DNA of 64,000 bases from Odobenus rosmarus divergens. Taxonomy: Eukaryota > Chordata > Mammalia > Carnivora > Odobenidae. The translations under genes were made by a program, and so were the position numbers. Below are positions 25,263 through 36,107 of this stretch, in pieces. Where the stretch lies: assembly GCF_000321225.1 (NCBI RefSeq), contig NW_004450303.1, forward strand, positions 1,724,819 to 1,788,818, written 5' to 3'. The stretch's first letter is position 1. Every line of letters begins with the position of its first letter. The notes beneath the pieces are model-generated. The model searched no databases. It was not told the DNA's origin and worked only from the letters and a program-made list of their open reading frames with translations.

Positions 25263-25437
25263 ATAATCCCTTAATGTCATTTAATATCCAGTCAGGGTGC
25301 ATATTCCCCAGTTGATACAGAAGTGGATGGTCTGGCATGTGTAATTATCAACAACTGCTTCCCCTAGACTTCTCTCCACTCCCCGGTCAGCAAACTCCCA
25401 AACTGCCATGGAGTGTTTAGGATCCCTTCGTCAGTGG

Positions 25438-25498
25438 CTCTGTAAAGAACTGCAAAGAATCTGTAAAGAACCCTCTGTAAAGAATTGCAAAGAATCTG
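25438..25498 (+). repeat. 35-bp imperfect tandem repeat (about 1.7 units)
   Basis: CTCTGTAAAGAACTGCAAAG begins unit 1 and recurs from 25473 with one change (C to T). Confidence 0.9.
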
Positions 25499-25738
25499 AG
25501 ATTTCACTCTACTTACAAGTTAGCAGGTTGGCCTGCCATTGTCTAATGGAGGCAAAAGACATGAGAATCCTGGGTCAGAGACAATGAACTTTAGTACCGA
25601 CAGCACAGGATGCCACATGATGATCAGGGTGCCTGAGTCAATTCCCCTTGCCCCCAGGTCACCCAGGGACTAGGCCAGTGTGCGAAGATGCAAGAGCAGT
25701 TTGGTGTATTACAGTGAAGGAATCTTGAACTTAAGGAA

Positions 25739-25872
25739 CTGTGGCTGCTTACTACTCAATAAGGGGCTGTGAGGTGGGCATTTGAATAAGTGTTGTGGCA
25801 TTCTGTTTCTTTTGTGTCGGTCTGAATATGGTACACATTTAAAGCTATTCTTAAAATATATAATTCAATTGT
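25739..25872 (+). repeat. 134-bp direct duplication, copy 2
   Basis: Partner of 24656-24789, with starts 1,083 bp apart. At its right edge AAAATATATAATTCAA (25853) is repeated 29 bp later (25882), a short tandem copy absent from copy 1. Confidence 0.95.
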
Positions 25873-26526
25873 ATTCAATTCAAAATATATAATTCAAATC
25901 TTTTATAATGGGAAACAAGCATACAGAGGGAGATAATTTCTCTACCTTCCAAGCCTTATAAATAAACCTGCCCTTTGTTTCTGGAAAAGACATGATCTCT
26001 GCCTTCCACATCTATTTGCTATATAAACATCCTTGAAAAGATTACCTGGAACAAATGGTAGTCATGGCCTCCCTCACAAAACACACAGCAATGCAAAAGA
26101 CTTGTGAAGAATGGTGTCCCCAATTCTTTCCTCCCATGATTGCACAGAGTCAATGAATCTCTTGGGGGGAAAAAAATCTCAAATTCTTTCCACTACTTGA
26201 TAAAAATATAATTGGTCAAAAGTAACAAAAAGTAACAACCACCCATTATAGCTGAGAAAGGGGGATATTTGGTATCTTGTAGGTTTCATGGTGATCTTGT
26301 TTTTGTCTCACTTTATTATGGTCTCTGAGTTACTTTGTTGGGTGTTGATGTCCTGTGGGATTGTTACCTCCAAAGGACAAGATGGCCTTGCTGTGAGCAT
26401 CAGACCAGTTCCCAGACATCAGAGACTGCTTTTTATTTTCTCAACTCTATCTTAGAATCAGGATTCATATTAGATCCTCTCAGTGTGACTGGTTGATACA
26501 CTGTATTTCTTAAGAATCTTTTAATC

Positions 26527-26716
26527 ATGGGCACCTGGGTGGCTCAGATGGTTAAGCGTCTGCCTTCGGCTCAGGTCATGATCCCAGGGTCCTGGGATCG
26601 AGTCCCGCATCGGGCTCCCTGCTCCTTGGGAGCCTGCTTCTCCCTCCTGCCTCTGCCTCTCTGCCTCTCTCTCTCTGTCTCTCATGAATAAATAAATAAA
26701 ATCTTTAAAAAAAAAA
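26527..26716 (+). mobile_element. Can-SINE (SINEC)
   Basis: Full SINE with identical 15-bp TSDs, AAGAATCTTTTAATC, at 26512-26526 and 26717-26731. Confidence 0.96.
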
Positions 26717-28255
26717 AAGAATCTTTTAATCTTTAGGATTCTCTTTTCATTTCTTTTCTTTTTCCTTTTAGTCTATTTGTTGAAGAAATCAAGCTTTTTG
26801 CCCCAGGGAAATTCCCATAGTTTGAATTTTGCTGATTATTCCCTTGATGTGCCATTTGACATATTCTCCCATCCTTATTTCCTATAAATGGGTTGTTAGA
26901 TCTAAAGGCATGATCAAATTCATTCAGTGCTTTTGGCAAGAATACTTTATAGGCAGTGATGTGTTCTTTCATTAGGAGGCACATAACTAGGTGATTGTAG
27001 CTTCTTTTGTGATGTTAGCAGCCATTGATGGCTTAATCCATTAGTTCATTAGGGGTTGCAAGAGGGTGACATTCTAATTCTGTCTCTTCTTTTTTATATG
27101 AGCTGGAATACATTTTGTCTATATATTTAAGTTTGGTGTCCCCAGCTATTTCCCAAATGACTTCCGAGGCCTTGTATGTTAAAAGAATAGAAAATAGGAC
27201 ATTCAGAGATAGAACCCAGTGGAAATCATAATAGAGGTAATTGAATATAGCTTCACAAATGCTATTGCTTTCTTGGTTGGATTTTTTGTCTTCTAGAGAT
27301 AATGTGAAATGTCTATATTTGAATACTATCAAAAGGGACAGATTTAGTGTGGTCAACCAGAAAATAAAGAGATTGACCATTTTCTGGAGCTCAGTGAGAG
27401 ACTTAAAATCTGTAGACAGGCATATGTCCTTTTATTGTGCTTTACTTTATTGCACTTTGCAGATACTGCATATTTTTACAAACTAAAAGTCTGTGGCAAC
27501 CCCACATCAAACAAGTCTATCAAGGCCATTTTCCAACAGCGCTTGCTCACTTTGTGTCTCTGTGTCATATTTTGGTAATTCTCTATTTCTAACTTTTTCA
27601 TTATTATTATATTTATTATAGTGCTACATGATCAGTGATCTTTGAGGTTACTATTGTCATTGTTTTGGGGTGCCACAAACTCCACCCATATAAAGTGAAT
27701 TTAATAAATGTGTGTTCTGACTGCTCCACGACCAGCCCTTCCTCCATTGTCTCCCTCTCCTTGGGCCTCCTTCTTCCCTGAGCCCTTCCTTAATATTGAA
27801 ATTAGGCCAATTAATAATCCTAAGAGTTCAAGCAAAGGAGTCACATGTCTCTCACTTCAAATCAAAAGTTAGAAATGATTAAGTTTATCGAGGAAGGCAT
27901 GTCAAAAGCTGAGATAGGCTGAAAGCTCGGCCTCTTGAATCTAACAGTTTATCAATGCAAAGAAAAAAGTTCTTGAAGGAAAATTCAAGGTGATACCCCA
28001 GTGAACACATGAATGATGCAAAAGAGAAACAGCTTTATTGCTGATGTGGAGAAAGTTTGAGCGGTCCAGATAGAAGACCAAACCAGCTACCACATTCCCT
28101 TAAGCCAAAGCCTGATCCAGACCAAGGCTCTTCAATTCTATAAAGACTGGGAGAGGTGAAGAAGCGGTAGAAGAAAAGTTGGAAGCTAGCAGAGGTTGGT
28201 TCATAAGGTTTAGGGAAAGAAGCCATCTCCATAACAGAAGAGTGCAAGGTTATCA

Positions 28256-28322
28256 AGGTCCTGGGATCAAGCCCCACATCGGGCTCCCCTGCTCAGCAGG
28301 GAGTCTGTTTCTCCCTCTCTCT
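28256..28322 (+). mobile_element. SINEC fragment inside Tigger1
   Basis: Only the middle of a SINE remains (GGTCCTGGGATCAAGCCCCA to TCTCCCTCTCTCT), lacking head and tail. It lies between Tigger1 sequence that is otherwise continuous. Confidence 0.8.
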
Positions 28323-28591
28323 CAGCAAGTGCTGATGGAGAAGATCCAGCTCAGATCATTAATGAAGGTGGCTATACTAAATAACAGATTTTTAGTGTAG
28401 ATGAAACAGCCTTTTCTTGAAAGATGCCATCTAAGACTTTTATAGCTAGAGAGAAGTCAGTGCCTGGCTTTAAACCTTCAAAGGACAGGCTGACTCTGTT
28501 GTTAGGGGCTAATGCAGCTGGTGATTTTAAGTTGAAGCCAGTGCTCACTGACCATTCTGCAAATCCTAAGCTCTTAAGAATTATGCTAAAC

Positions 28592-28770
28592 CGGGATGCC
28601 TGGGTGGCTCAGTCGGTTAAGCGGCTGCCTTCTGGCTGGGTCATGATCCCAGGGTCCTGGGATCGAGTCCCACATCGGGCTCCTTGCTCAGCGGGGAGCC
28701 TGCTTCTCCCTCTCTCTCTCTCTGCTTGTGCTCTCTCTGTCAAATAAAATAAAATCTTTAAAAAAAAAAA
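28592..28770 (+). mobile_element. Can-SINE (SINEC) inside Tigger1
   Basis: Full SINE with identical 14-bp TSDs, GAATTATGCTAAAC, at 28578-28591 and 28771-28784. The target is Tigger1 sequence. Confidence 0.96.
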
Positions 28771-28795
28771 GAATTATGCTAAACTTACTCTGCCT

Positions 28796-29176
28796 GTGCT
28801 CTATAAATGGAAAAACAAAGCTTGGATGACAATACATCTGGTTACAACATGGTTTACTAAATATTGTAAGCCCACTGTTGAGACCCACTGCTCAAAAAGA
28901 AAGATTTCTTTCAAAATATGGCTGCTCATTAACAGTGTGCCTGGTCACCCTAGAGCTCCGATGGAGATAGGCAATGAGATTGATGCTATTTTCATGCTTG
29001 CTAATACAATATCCATTCTGCAGTCCATAGGTCAAGGAGTAATTTCAATTTTCAAGTCTTATTACTTAAGAAATACATTCTGTAAGGTTATAGCTGCCAT
29101 AGATAGTGATGCCTCTGATGAATCTGGGCAAAGTAAATTGAAAACCTTCTGGAAAGGATTCACTAGATGCCATTAA
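28796..29176 (+). pseudogene. Tigger1 transposase remnant (DDE region)
   Basis: An open stretch of 126 codons within the Tigger1 copy matches the C-terminal half of the pogo-type DDE domain ([43 protein letters not shown]). Upstream parts are broken by a stop and by two SINE pieces, and catalytic Asp positions are lost. The stretch that remains open is incidental. Confidence 0.9.
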
Positions 29177-30300
29177 GAACATTTGTGATTCATGGGAAGA
29201 GTTCAAAACATCAACATGAACAAGAACTTGGAAGAAGTTGATTCCAACCCTCGTGGATAGCTTTGAGGGGTTCAAAACTTCAGTGGAGGAAATAATTGGA
29301 GATGTAGTGGAAATAGCAAGAGAACTAGAATTAGAAGTAGAGCCTGAAGATGGGACTGGATTGCTACTACCCCATGATCAAACTTGAACAGATAAGGAGT
29401 TTTTTCTTATGGACGAGCAAAGAAAGTGGTTTCTTGAGATAGAATCCACTCCTGGTGAGGATGCAGTGAAGATTGTTGAAATGACAACAAAGCATTTAGA
29501 ATACTACATAAACTTAGTTGCAGCAGCAGAGTTTGAGAGGTTTGACTCCAATTTTGAATGAAGTTCTACTGTGAGTAAAATGTTAGCAAACAATATCACA
29601 TACTCTGGTGAAATGGGTTGTGGAAAGAAGAGTCAACTGTTGCAGCAAACCTCACTGTTGTCTTATAGAAAAAATTGCCACAGCCACCCCTGGCTTCAGC
29701 AACCACCACCCCAATTAGCTAACAGCCGTCAACATTGAGGCAAGATCCTCCACCAGCAAAAAGATAACAATTCACTAAGGGTTAGCACTTTTTAGCAATA
29801 ATGTATTTTTCAACTAGGTATATACATTTTTTTAGACATAATCCTATTGCCTACTTAATAGACTACAGTGTAGTGTAAATAAAACTTGTATATGCACTCA
29901 GAAACCAAAAAAATTCCTGTGACTTGCCTTACTGCAATTTTGTTTTTTCTGTGGTGGTTTGGAACCCAACCTCCAATATCTCTGAGGTATGCCTGTGTTT
30001 CTTCTGTGTAAAGACTGTAGAAAAAGTCTCTACAGGCCCTGCTGTATAGAGAGTTATTCTGAACATTGCCACTTTGGGTTAAAATATACACATGACATAT
30101 GCCAAGTGGATTAAGAAATAGAAAGATATATTCTCTAATGGTGAAGTACTTCTTATCACTCTGATATAACCTCAAATTATCCAGAATACTGAGTGCTGTA
30201 CTTAACAGTATGTTTGTGTTGTGAGGATTAAGCAGAAAAGGAAGATATTTATGTTACTACATATTTATATTCTATTACATTTCAGAACTCATAACAACTA

Positions 30301-30486
30301 GGGGCATCTGGGTGGCTCAGTCGGTTAAGCATCTGCCTTCGGCTCAGGTCATGATCCCAGCGTCCTGGGATCAAGCCCCGCATCAGACTCTCTGCTCAGC
30401 AGTAGGTCTATTTCTCCCTCTCCCTCTGCCCCTCCACCTGCTTGTTCTCAATCTCTCTCTCAAATAAATAAAATCTTAAAAAAAAA
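30301..30486 (+). mobile_element. Can-SINE (SINEC)
   Basis: Full SINE with identical 15-bp TSDs, AACTCATAACAACTA, at 30286-30300 and 30487-30501. Confidence 0.96.
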
Positions 30487-31249
30487 AACTCATAACAACT
30501 AGCACATATTTTATATAATCTTAAAGTCATGCTCTACTACATTTTGCCAACACCAAAGTATACACATCAAAGACATTTCATCTCCATAGGTATATAATTA
30601 AATATAGAAATCCCTATCTGCAGTTAAATAGTGTCTCCTTGCCCCTCTTGCTCTCCCCTTGGGATGTAAATTAGGGAATTCAAAGGAGATAGAAGGAGCT
30701 GGATAACAAGTTGCTGAGCCTCAGTAAGCCACTGAGACAGGGCAGCTGTTTGCTTGGCCTTTGGTGGGTCCTCCACTTGGGACACACTGGCCATGCTCTA
30801 TAATACTGATAGTCACTAGATTGTCCCTTTGGGAACAGTTAATCAGAGGTAGTCTAGAAAGCTGTCTAAACTCTGTTACTATATTTTTCTGACATAATAA
30901 GCATAACTTATTGAACAGACCTAAATCTTTGATGAACTTACAGTGCTTCAAAATTATTATTTTGACATCAGTAACAGTCTTACAGACAGTGAACCGCAGG
31001 AGATTAGACAGATGCTGTATTGACCAAAGAAAATACCCTGGAGTTTGCTTTTTGACTAAATCTTTGATATGCATTAGCTCTATTTTGATTTGACTCTTGC
31101 TTTAAAAAATGAGACATAGCCCAAAGAAACACCAAAATACCAACCATTAGGATGCTTTTGTGAAAAAACTAGGTACTTGATAGGGTTAGATCTACTCTGT
31201 AAGTAAAACTTCACAGGGGGAAACCATAGAATCATAGAACTAGAAGAAA

Positions 31250-31395
31250 TATTTAAGACCAATTGGGCATATTTCCTTCCTCATAGCTAAGGCAAATGAG
31301 GTTAAATGGGGTGTGGTGACCCACCCAAAAGCATGTGGCCAGTCAGCAACATGGCTAGAACCCATGTCCTCAACTCTTGACTGTGCAAATCAATG
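31250..31395 (-). repeat. MIR-like ancient repeat
   Basis: CTAAGGCAAATGAGGTTAAA, the AAGCATGTGGCCAGTCAGCA area and CATGGCTAGAACCCATGTCC follow the antisense MIR order. The copy is diverged. Confidence 0.45.
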
Positions 31396-33780
31396 AAGTT
31401 GATTTTCTTAGTGTTTAGTTGCTACCCCTAACATTAAATATACAAGTGAATGTAGATTCTCCATATAAGTTCATGGAGCATAAGTAAAATCTCTAGAAAA
31501 AGAGGAAAATTCATTGAGAAAACTGCTAAATTTAATATTCACAATAGCAAGACACCAAAATTTCACTTGAATACAACTTTCCATTCCCTATTGCCCCACA
31601 ATGATACAATAAACCCTGGCAAAAACTGGCATATTTGAAGTTGTGTTCACTTGTCCAGGTCGTCAGGATACCACTCAGTGGGTTTTAACTAGTGGTCTTA
31701 TATTTTCTGGTTCCCCAAATGTCTCATAGTCCCTAAAGAAATCTGCCTGCTTTACAAAAATACCATAAATTCTCCTGTCATTATTTAAAATTAAAGCTCC
31801 AAAGGGATCTTCAAAGATACTGTGCTTGAATTGAAATCATATAAAATCATGTTTAAAATCATTTTAATAATATTTTAGAAATGAATCTAGAAATTGTTCA
31901 TATAAAAGAAATACAAAATGTTCTTAAAGCCATCTCCACCATCCCCAGTAATTCCACTGTATGAGAGTCTAATTTGCTAATTAGACTGATGATACCTGTC
32001 TTCATTGTGAGTTATGGGTAATTAGAAATTACAACTGAACTACTGAAAGAGAATGGACCCTTCACAAGGGCAGTCAACCAGATCATTATTCTGAGGCAAA
32101 GCAACTTAATGATTACTGCAAAGTTCAAACTAAAAGAATTGATTTGAACAATTAGGGGACTCTATTTGGGGTCAAACCCTTTGTGCTTTGTGGATTCATG
32201 CCATACAATTCTTTTCATACTTTAAAATGAGCTTTGATCAGAGAAAAATACACAGAATCCGATGGTGTGTAGAGGGAAAGGAGACATGTAGAGATAGTCT
32301 TCCGCTGAGTTTCAGAGAATTTCGTATAAACTAAAAAGTAGGGAAATCTAAACCCAAAGTTGGGACAACCACTCCCAGGTGATCAACAACCCTTTGATTC
32401 CCAAGTTAGACCACCTGGGAAGTGACTGTCTTCTAGAACCATTTCTTCATATGCAGCTACAGAGAGTTAGTCCTCCCCAAGAGGCCCTGTTAACCTTGGG
32501 GTCAGGGGGGAAAGAAGTACCTGCAGCCCAGACCGCCAAGACCAAGACCGTACTCACAGTGGTACTTGCCAAAGAACAGTGAGGCTTAATGAAAGAACAT
32601 AAACAAACACTGTTTTGGTGGGTTTAACAAATGTTCACTCTTTTCCATCCCCAATGACTGTTGTGACACCGTTTCAAGGAGACACTATGTTTCTGTGGTC
32701 CAAACAACCAGTTTACAAATAAACTTATAGAATGACAGTTGTTTGTACGTTGGAAAGACAGAAGGCTTTCAGAGCCTGAATAAATTACAGTAATGAGATA
32801 TGGCATCTTCTTAAATGTTTATGTGAGAAACCCTGATCAAATGCAAGCCTTTCGAGACTGGCATATAGAGAGCTCTGGGATTGATCACTTGCCACTTAAC
32901 TCATTGCCTCTGATTGCACACCTGGGGTGCAGGTCTCTGCTTTATTTCCCTAACAGGTTAGTAAGCTCCGGTCTTATTCACAGGTGGCACTGTGTTGTGC
33001 AGCCCTTTGGAATCTTCTCTGCAGCTTGCACAGGGGGGAGCAGAGACGGGGTAAGCAAAGAGGAGAGGGGCAGAAGGTAGGCTTTTGGCATAGCACACCT
33101 GTCTTAAAGAGCCGGAGACACTTGGGAGCCAGTCTTTCTGTTGAGAACCTGTGATACGGCCATAAAGCTATATGTGTTCATTTATTGCTGGCCAAAACCT
33201 TTCATCCTTTAAATTTTCAATAAATAGAAGATGAAGAATTATCAAAATCTCACCAAGAAATAAAAATTCCAAATTTTTCATCTTTCAGGCTGAGCATTCA
33301 AAGGCATTTCTTCAGTTAGAAATGCTGTTGTTTCCCTTCATAACTACATATGACTTAGGAGGTCTCCAATTATTGACTTAGTGAATATTTACTGAACAAG
33401 CGCTGTGAGGTCTCTGACCAAAAGCCGGACCCACCCCACCACACTCTAAGAGGAGAAATTCCCTGTATATTGTACGTGAGGAAATTCAGGGTAAGAGAAT
33501 ATATTTCATATATATTCATATATTTCACTGGTACTGACCTCTCACCTAGGTCTATTCTGACTCCAAATCTGTAATCTTTGCTTTCTGTAGTCTGATCTCT
33601 ATAGCTCTGTTCATTACAGGGAGAACAAAATAGAAGGAAACCTATTTTGTGCTTAAACACTCTTGTGAAAGACCCCACCAGTATTCTTTCATAGGAAAAA
33701 TCAGAAAACTAAGTAATTTTTTACTTGATCTATTTGTAAAGCCTAGTTACGGGCAGTCAGAAAAAAATGGAAATTGAGAT

Positions 33781-33976
33781 TATTTTTTAAAGATTTTATT
33801 TATTTATTTGACAGAGAGAGACACAGCAAGAGAGGGAACACAAGCAGGGGGAGTAGGAGAGGGAGAAGCAGGCTTCCCGCCAAGCAGGGAGCCCGAGGCA
33901 GGGCTCGATCCCAGAACCCTGGGATCATGACCTGAGCCGAAGGCAGACGCTTAATGACTGAGGCACAAGGCCCCCC
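33781..33976 (-). mobile_element. Can-SINE (SINEC), minus strand, first of a tandem pair
   Basis: An inverted SINE whose head (CGAAGGCAGACGCTTAATGA) ends directly at the T-rich start of the next SINE. It most likely inserted into the A-tail of that older copy. Confidence 0.92.
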
Positions 33977-34189
33977 AAGATTTTTTTTTTTTTTGAAAGA
34001 GAGAGAGCATGCGAGCACATGCACTCACAACAGAGGGAGGGGCAAAAGGGAGAGGGAGAAAGAAAATCTTAAGCAGGCTCCATGCTCAATGAGGAGCCCA
34101 AAGCAGGGCTGGATCTCACCACCCTGAGATTATGACCTGAACCGAAATTAGGAGTCAGACATTTAACCAACTGAGCCACCCTGGTGCCC
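33977..34189 (-). mobile_element. Older Can-SINE, minus strand, second of a tandem pair
   Basis: An inverted SINE with a diverged body. A TSD of TGGAAATTGAGAT (33768-33780) and TGGAATTTGAGAT (34190-34202) spans both SINEs, so it belongs to this first insertion. Confidence 0.9.
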
Positions 34190-35393
34190 TGGAATTTGAG
34201 ATTTTTTTAAAACACTAACATTAATAGGAAGAAATGAAAATAAAAATAAAGGCTTATGTATAAAATTCCAACATGAGTAATTCTGACATCTGTTAAATTG
34301 GATCGCAGGGAAGGGAATCATAAATCCTTACGTGAATCCCTATTGCTACAGATCATAGGAGGAGACTTAATAATAATATTGCTTTTGATTGCACACATGC
34401 AGAGAAAGTTTGAAAATGGAACTACAGAATATACTGCATACTAAGATTCTGTTTCTGTGACTATTAGACGTTCCTTGTTAGAAACTCCAGCAAAGCCCTC
34501 CTAATGCTTTAGATATGAGAGAGCGAAAGCACGGGATGTAAATTATACGAGTATAAATTCCACAAAAAGACACCAAACACACGTATTTGGCACTAAAGAT
34601 CTAAGATATTGATATATCTTATAACAGCCAGGAGGAGATCTTTTCTCTCTGTAAATAAGCTATCTGATTCGATTTGGTTCCCACAGTTTGTTTTTAATTA
34701 GGCAAAGAGACATTCTCAAATTTTTGTTTTCTAATCTTAAATAGCTAAGTTCAAAATGATTGTGTAGTATCTATCCACCTTCCCCTTTCACATCTAATTT
34801 TAACAGCAAGTCAGTCACTTTTACACTTCAAATCAGAAGCCAGATGCTGAACGTCTTTATTAGTTTGCTATTACCCCGTGGGGGGGAAATCTGTTCGGTT
34901 CTTGTTGATCTGAGAGATATAATTTTTTTTTCTTGTGGTTTTACATACATTATTTTCAAGACACAGAAACTAGGCATGGCTTTGCTGGAAAGAGCCCTCT
35001 TGTTGAAAAAAGCTCAGATGCTGGAATGTTCATCTGACTTTACACAGCGGGAACCAGAGGGCCAGTGCCCATTGTGGCAAATGCTGGCCAGGATTAAGCC
35101 CTTGGCAGCTGGCTGGCAGTAATCTCATGGCACAGATCTCGTGGGTCTGTGTCTTCTACCGTTCAAACAAAGGGCAGTATTTGCAGTTTAGGAAGCTTTT
35201 TGGAAAGTACAAAGTAAAAAAACCTGTGGGCCTAAAATCTTATTAGTGTCCCCCCTCGAGATGAAGAGAGGAGAAAAATGGATGTAAGCTTGGATTCATC
35301 ATTCACGTACACTTAATGCATAAACACCCCCGGATAATTCTGTTGCAATTAATGTTTTGTGTTCTTTCTCTACATTCTCTGCTTCGTTCCTAG

Positions 35394-35579
35394 AACACTT
35401 GAAGGATAAGTTAGAAGAATATATGGCCCGATTTTCCAAAGTAAGGATTGTTCGCACCAAGAAAAGGGAAGGGCTCATCCGGACCCGCCTCTTGGGGGCA
35501 TCTATGGCCAGAGGAGAAGTCCTGACGTTCCTGGACTCCCACTGCGAGGTCAATGTGAACTGGCTGCCCCCGCTCCTTA
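35394..35579 (+). CDS. GALNTL6: Internal coding exon of a polypeptide GalNAc-transferase, probably GALNTL6 (exon A)
   Basis: This 186-bp exon encodes part of the luminal GT-A catalytic domain of a GT27-family polypeptide N-acetylgalactosaminyltransferase, a type II Golgi protein family that transfers GalNAc from UDP-GalNAc to Ser/Thr to start mucin-type O-glycans. Seen directly: a reading frame from [13 protein letters not shown] through [15 protein letters not shown] to [23 protein letters not shown] carries the DXH metal-binding motif of the family. The acceptor is a pyrimidine-rich tract ending TAG at 35391-35393 and the donor is GTGAGT at 35580. The exon starts in phase 1 (AA completes a Glu codon) and ends in phase 1 with a single A, which joins AC of the next exon to give Asn. 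From memory of the family, the sequence fits GALNTL6 better than the close paralogue GALNT10, which differs at several of these residues. Gene assignment is about 85% sure; family assignment is near certain. Confidence 0.93.
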
Positions 35580-35920
35580 GTGAGTACGCATACTGAGGGT
35601 GGCCTTCTGGGGACCAGCAGGGCCTGGGGAACCGCCCTCCTTCAGAGGGAGTGTGTGGCTCCCTTCTATTCAGTTTGCAATCAACAAAGGCAAGAGATCC
35701 CTTCAACAGTTTTTACAGTGATAGCCTTGAATTCTGTCTTAACCACAGCTGAGGACAAATAGGTAACTAGAAAACTGCACTAAAATTGCCATTTTAGATA
35801 CTACCAACTGCACTCTAACTTAAGGTTTGAAATGGTTTCATTTAGTTTAGACATTCTCCTTTATTGTACTTATAGTGGCTAGGTAAATACTAAAGAAAAA
35901 AGTACTTAAAAACACTATCT

Positions 35921-36107
35921 CGGGACACGTGGGTGGCTTAGTCAGTTAAGCGTCTGCCTTCAGCTCAGGTCATTATCCTGGGGTCCTGGGATCGAGCCCC
36001 ACATCAGGCTCCCTGCTCAGCGGGGAGTCTGCTTCTCCCTCTCCCACTCCCCCTGCTTGTGCTCTCTCTCTCTGACAAATAAATTAATAAATAAGATCTT
36101 AAAAAAA
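35921..36107 (+). mobile_element. Can-SINE (SINEC)
   Basis: Full SINE 342 bp past the exon A donor. Short TSDs resembling AAACACTAT flank it, with one mismatch. Confidence 0.9.

Larger units (their letters stand above)
27417..29995 (+). mobile_element. Complete but inactive Tigger1 DNA transposon (TcMar-Tigger)
   Basis: Both terminal ends are present: CAGGCATA at the left and its complement, ending GTATGCCTG, at the right. Sequence between them follows Tigger1 throughout, including the pogo-type transposase. In the transposase, a reading frame with HTH-like LEMIKFIEEGMSKAEIG is stopped by TGA near 27919. The DDE part at 28796-29176 reads [10 protein letters not shown] and [12 protein letters not shown], so two expected catalytic Asp positions are changed to Asn and Gly. 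Two SINE pieces interrupt it. It is a fossil in the same orientation as GALNTL6 and cannot encode an active enzyme. Confidence 0.93.
1..35393 (+). other. Intron upstream of exon A (5' end outside the window)
   Basis: No exon was seen in this 35 kb. I looked for the preceding GALNT exon, which should encode the glycosyltransferase start with a VDD-type motif, and did not find it. Besides the repeats listed separately, 590-1930, 8470-9120, 9350-10950, 15000-15880, 16080-18840, 20070-21960, 23440-24640, 26730-27410, 31400-33780 and 34210-35390 show only AT-rich sequence with short chance reading frames. A very long intron fits GALNTL6, known in human as a gene of more than a megabase. Confidence 0.8.

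Noticed and set aside
30721..31074. 117-codon minus-strand open frame
   Set aside because: No motif, splice signals or family likeness; its length is possible by chance in 64 kb read in six frames.
35299..35706. 135-codon open frame on the minus strand across exon A
   Set aside because: It is the antisense shadow of a real exon and runs through both splice sites.
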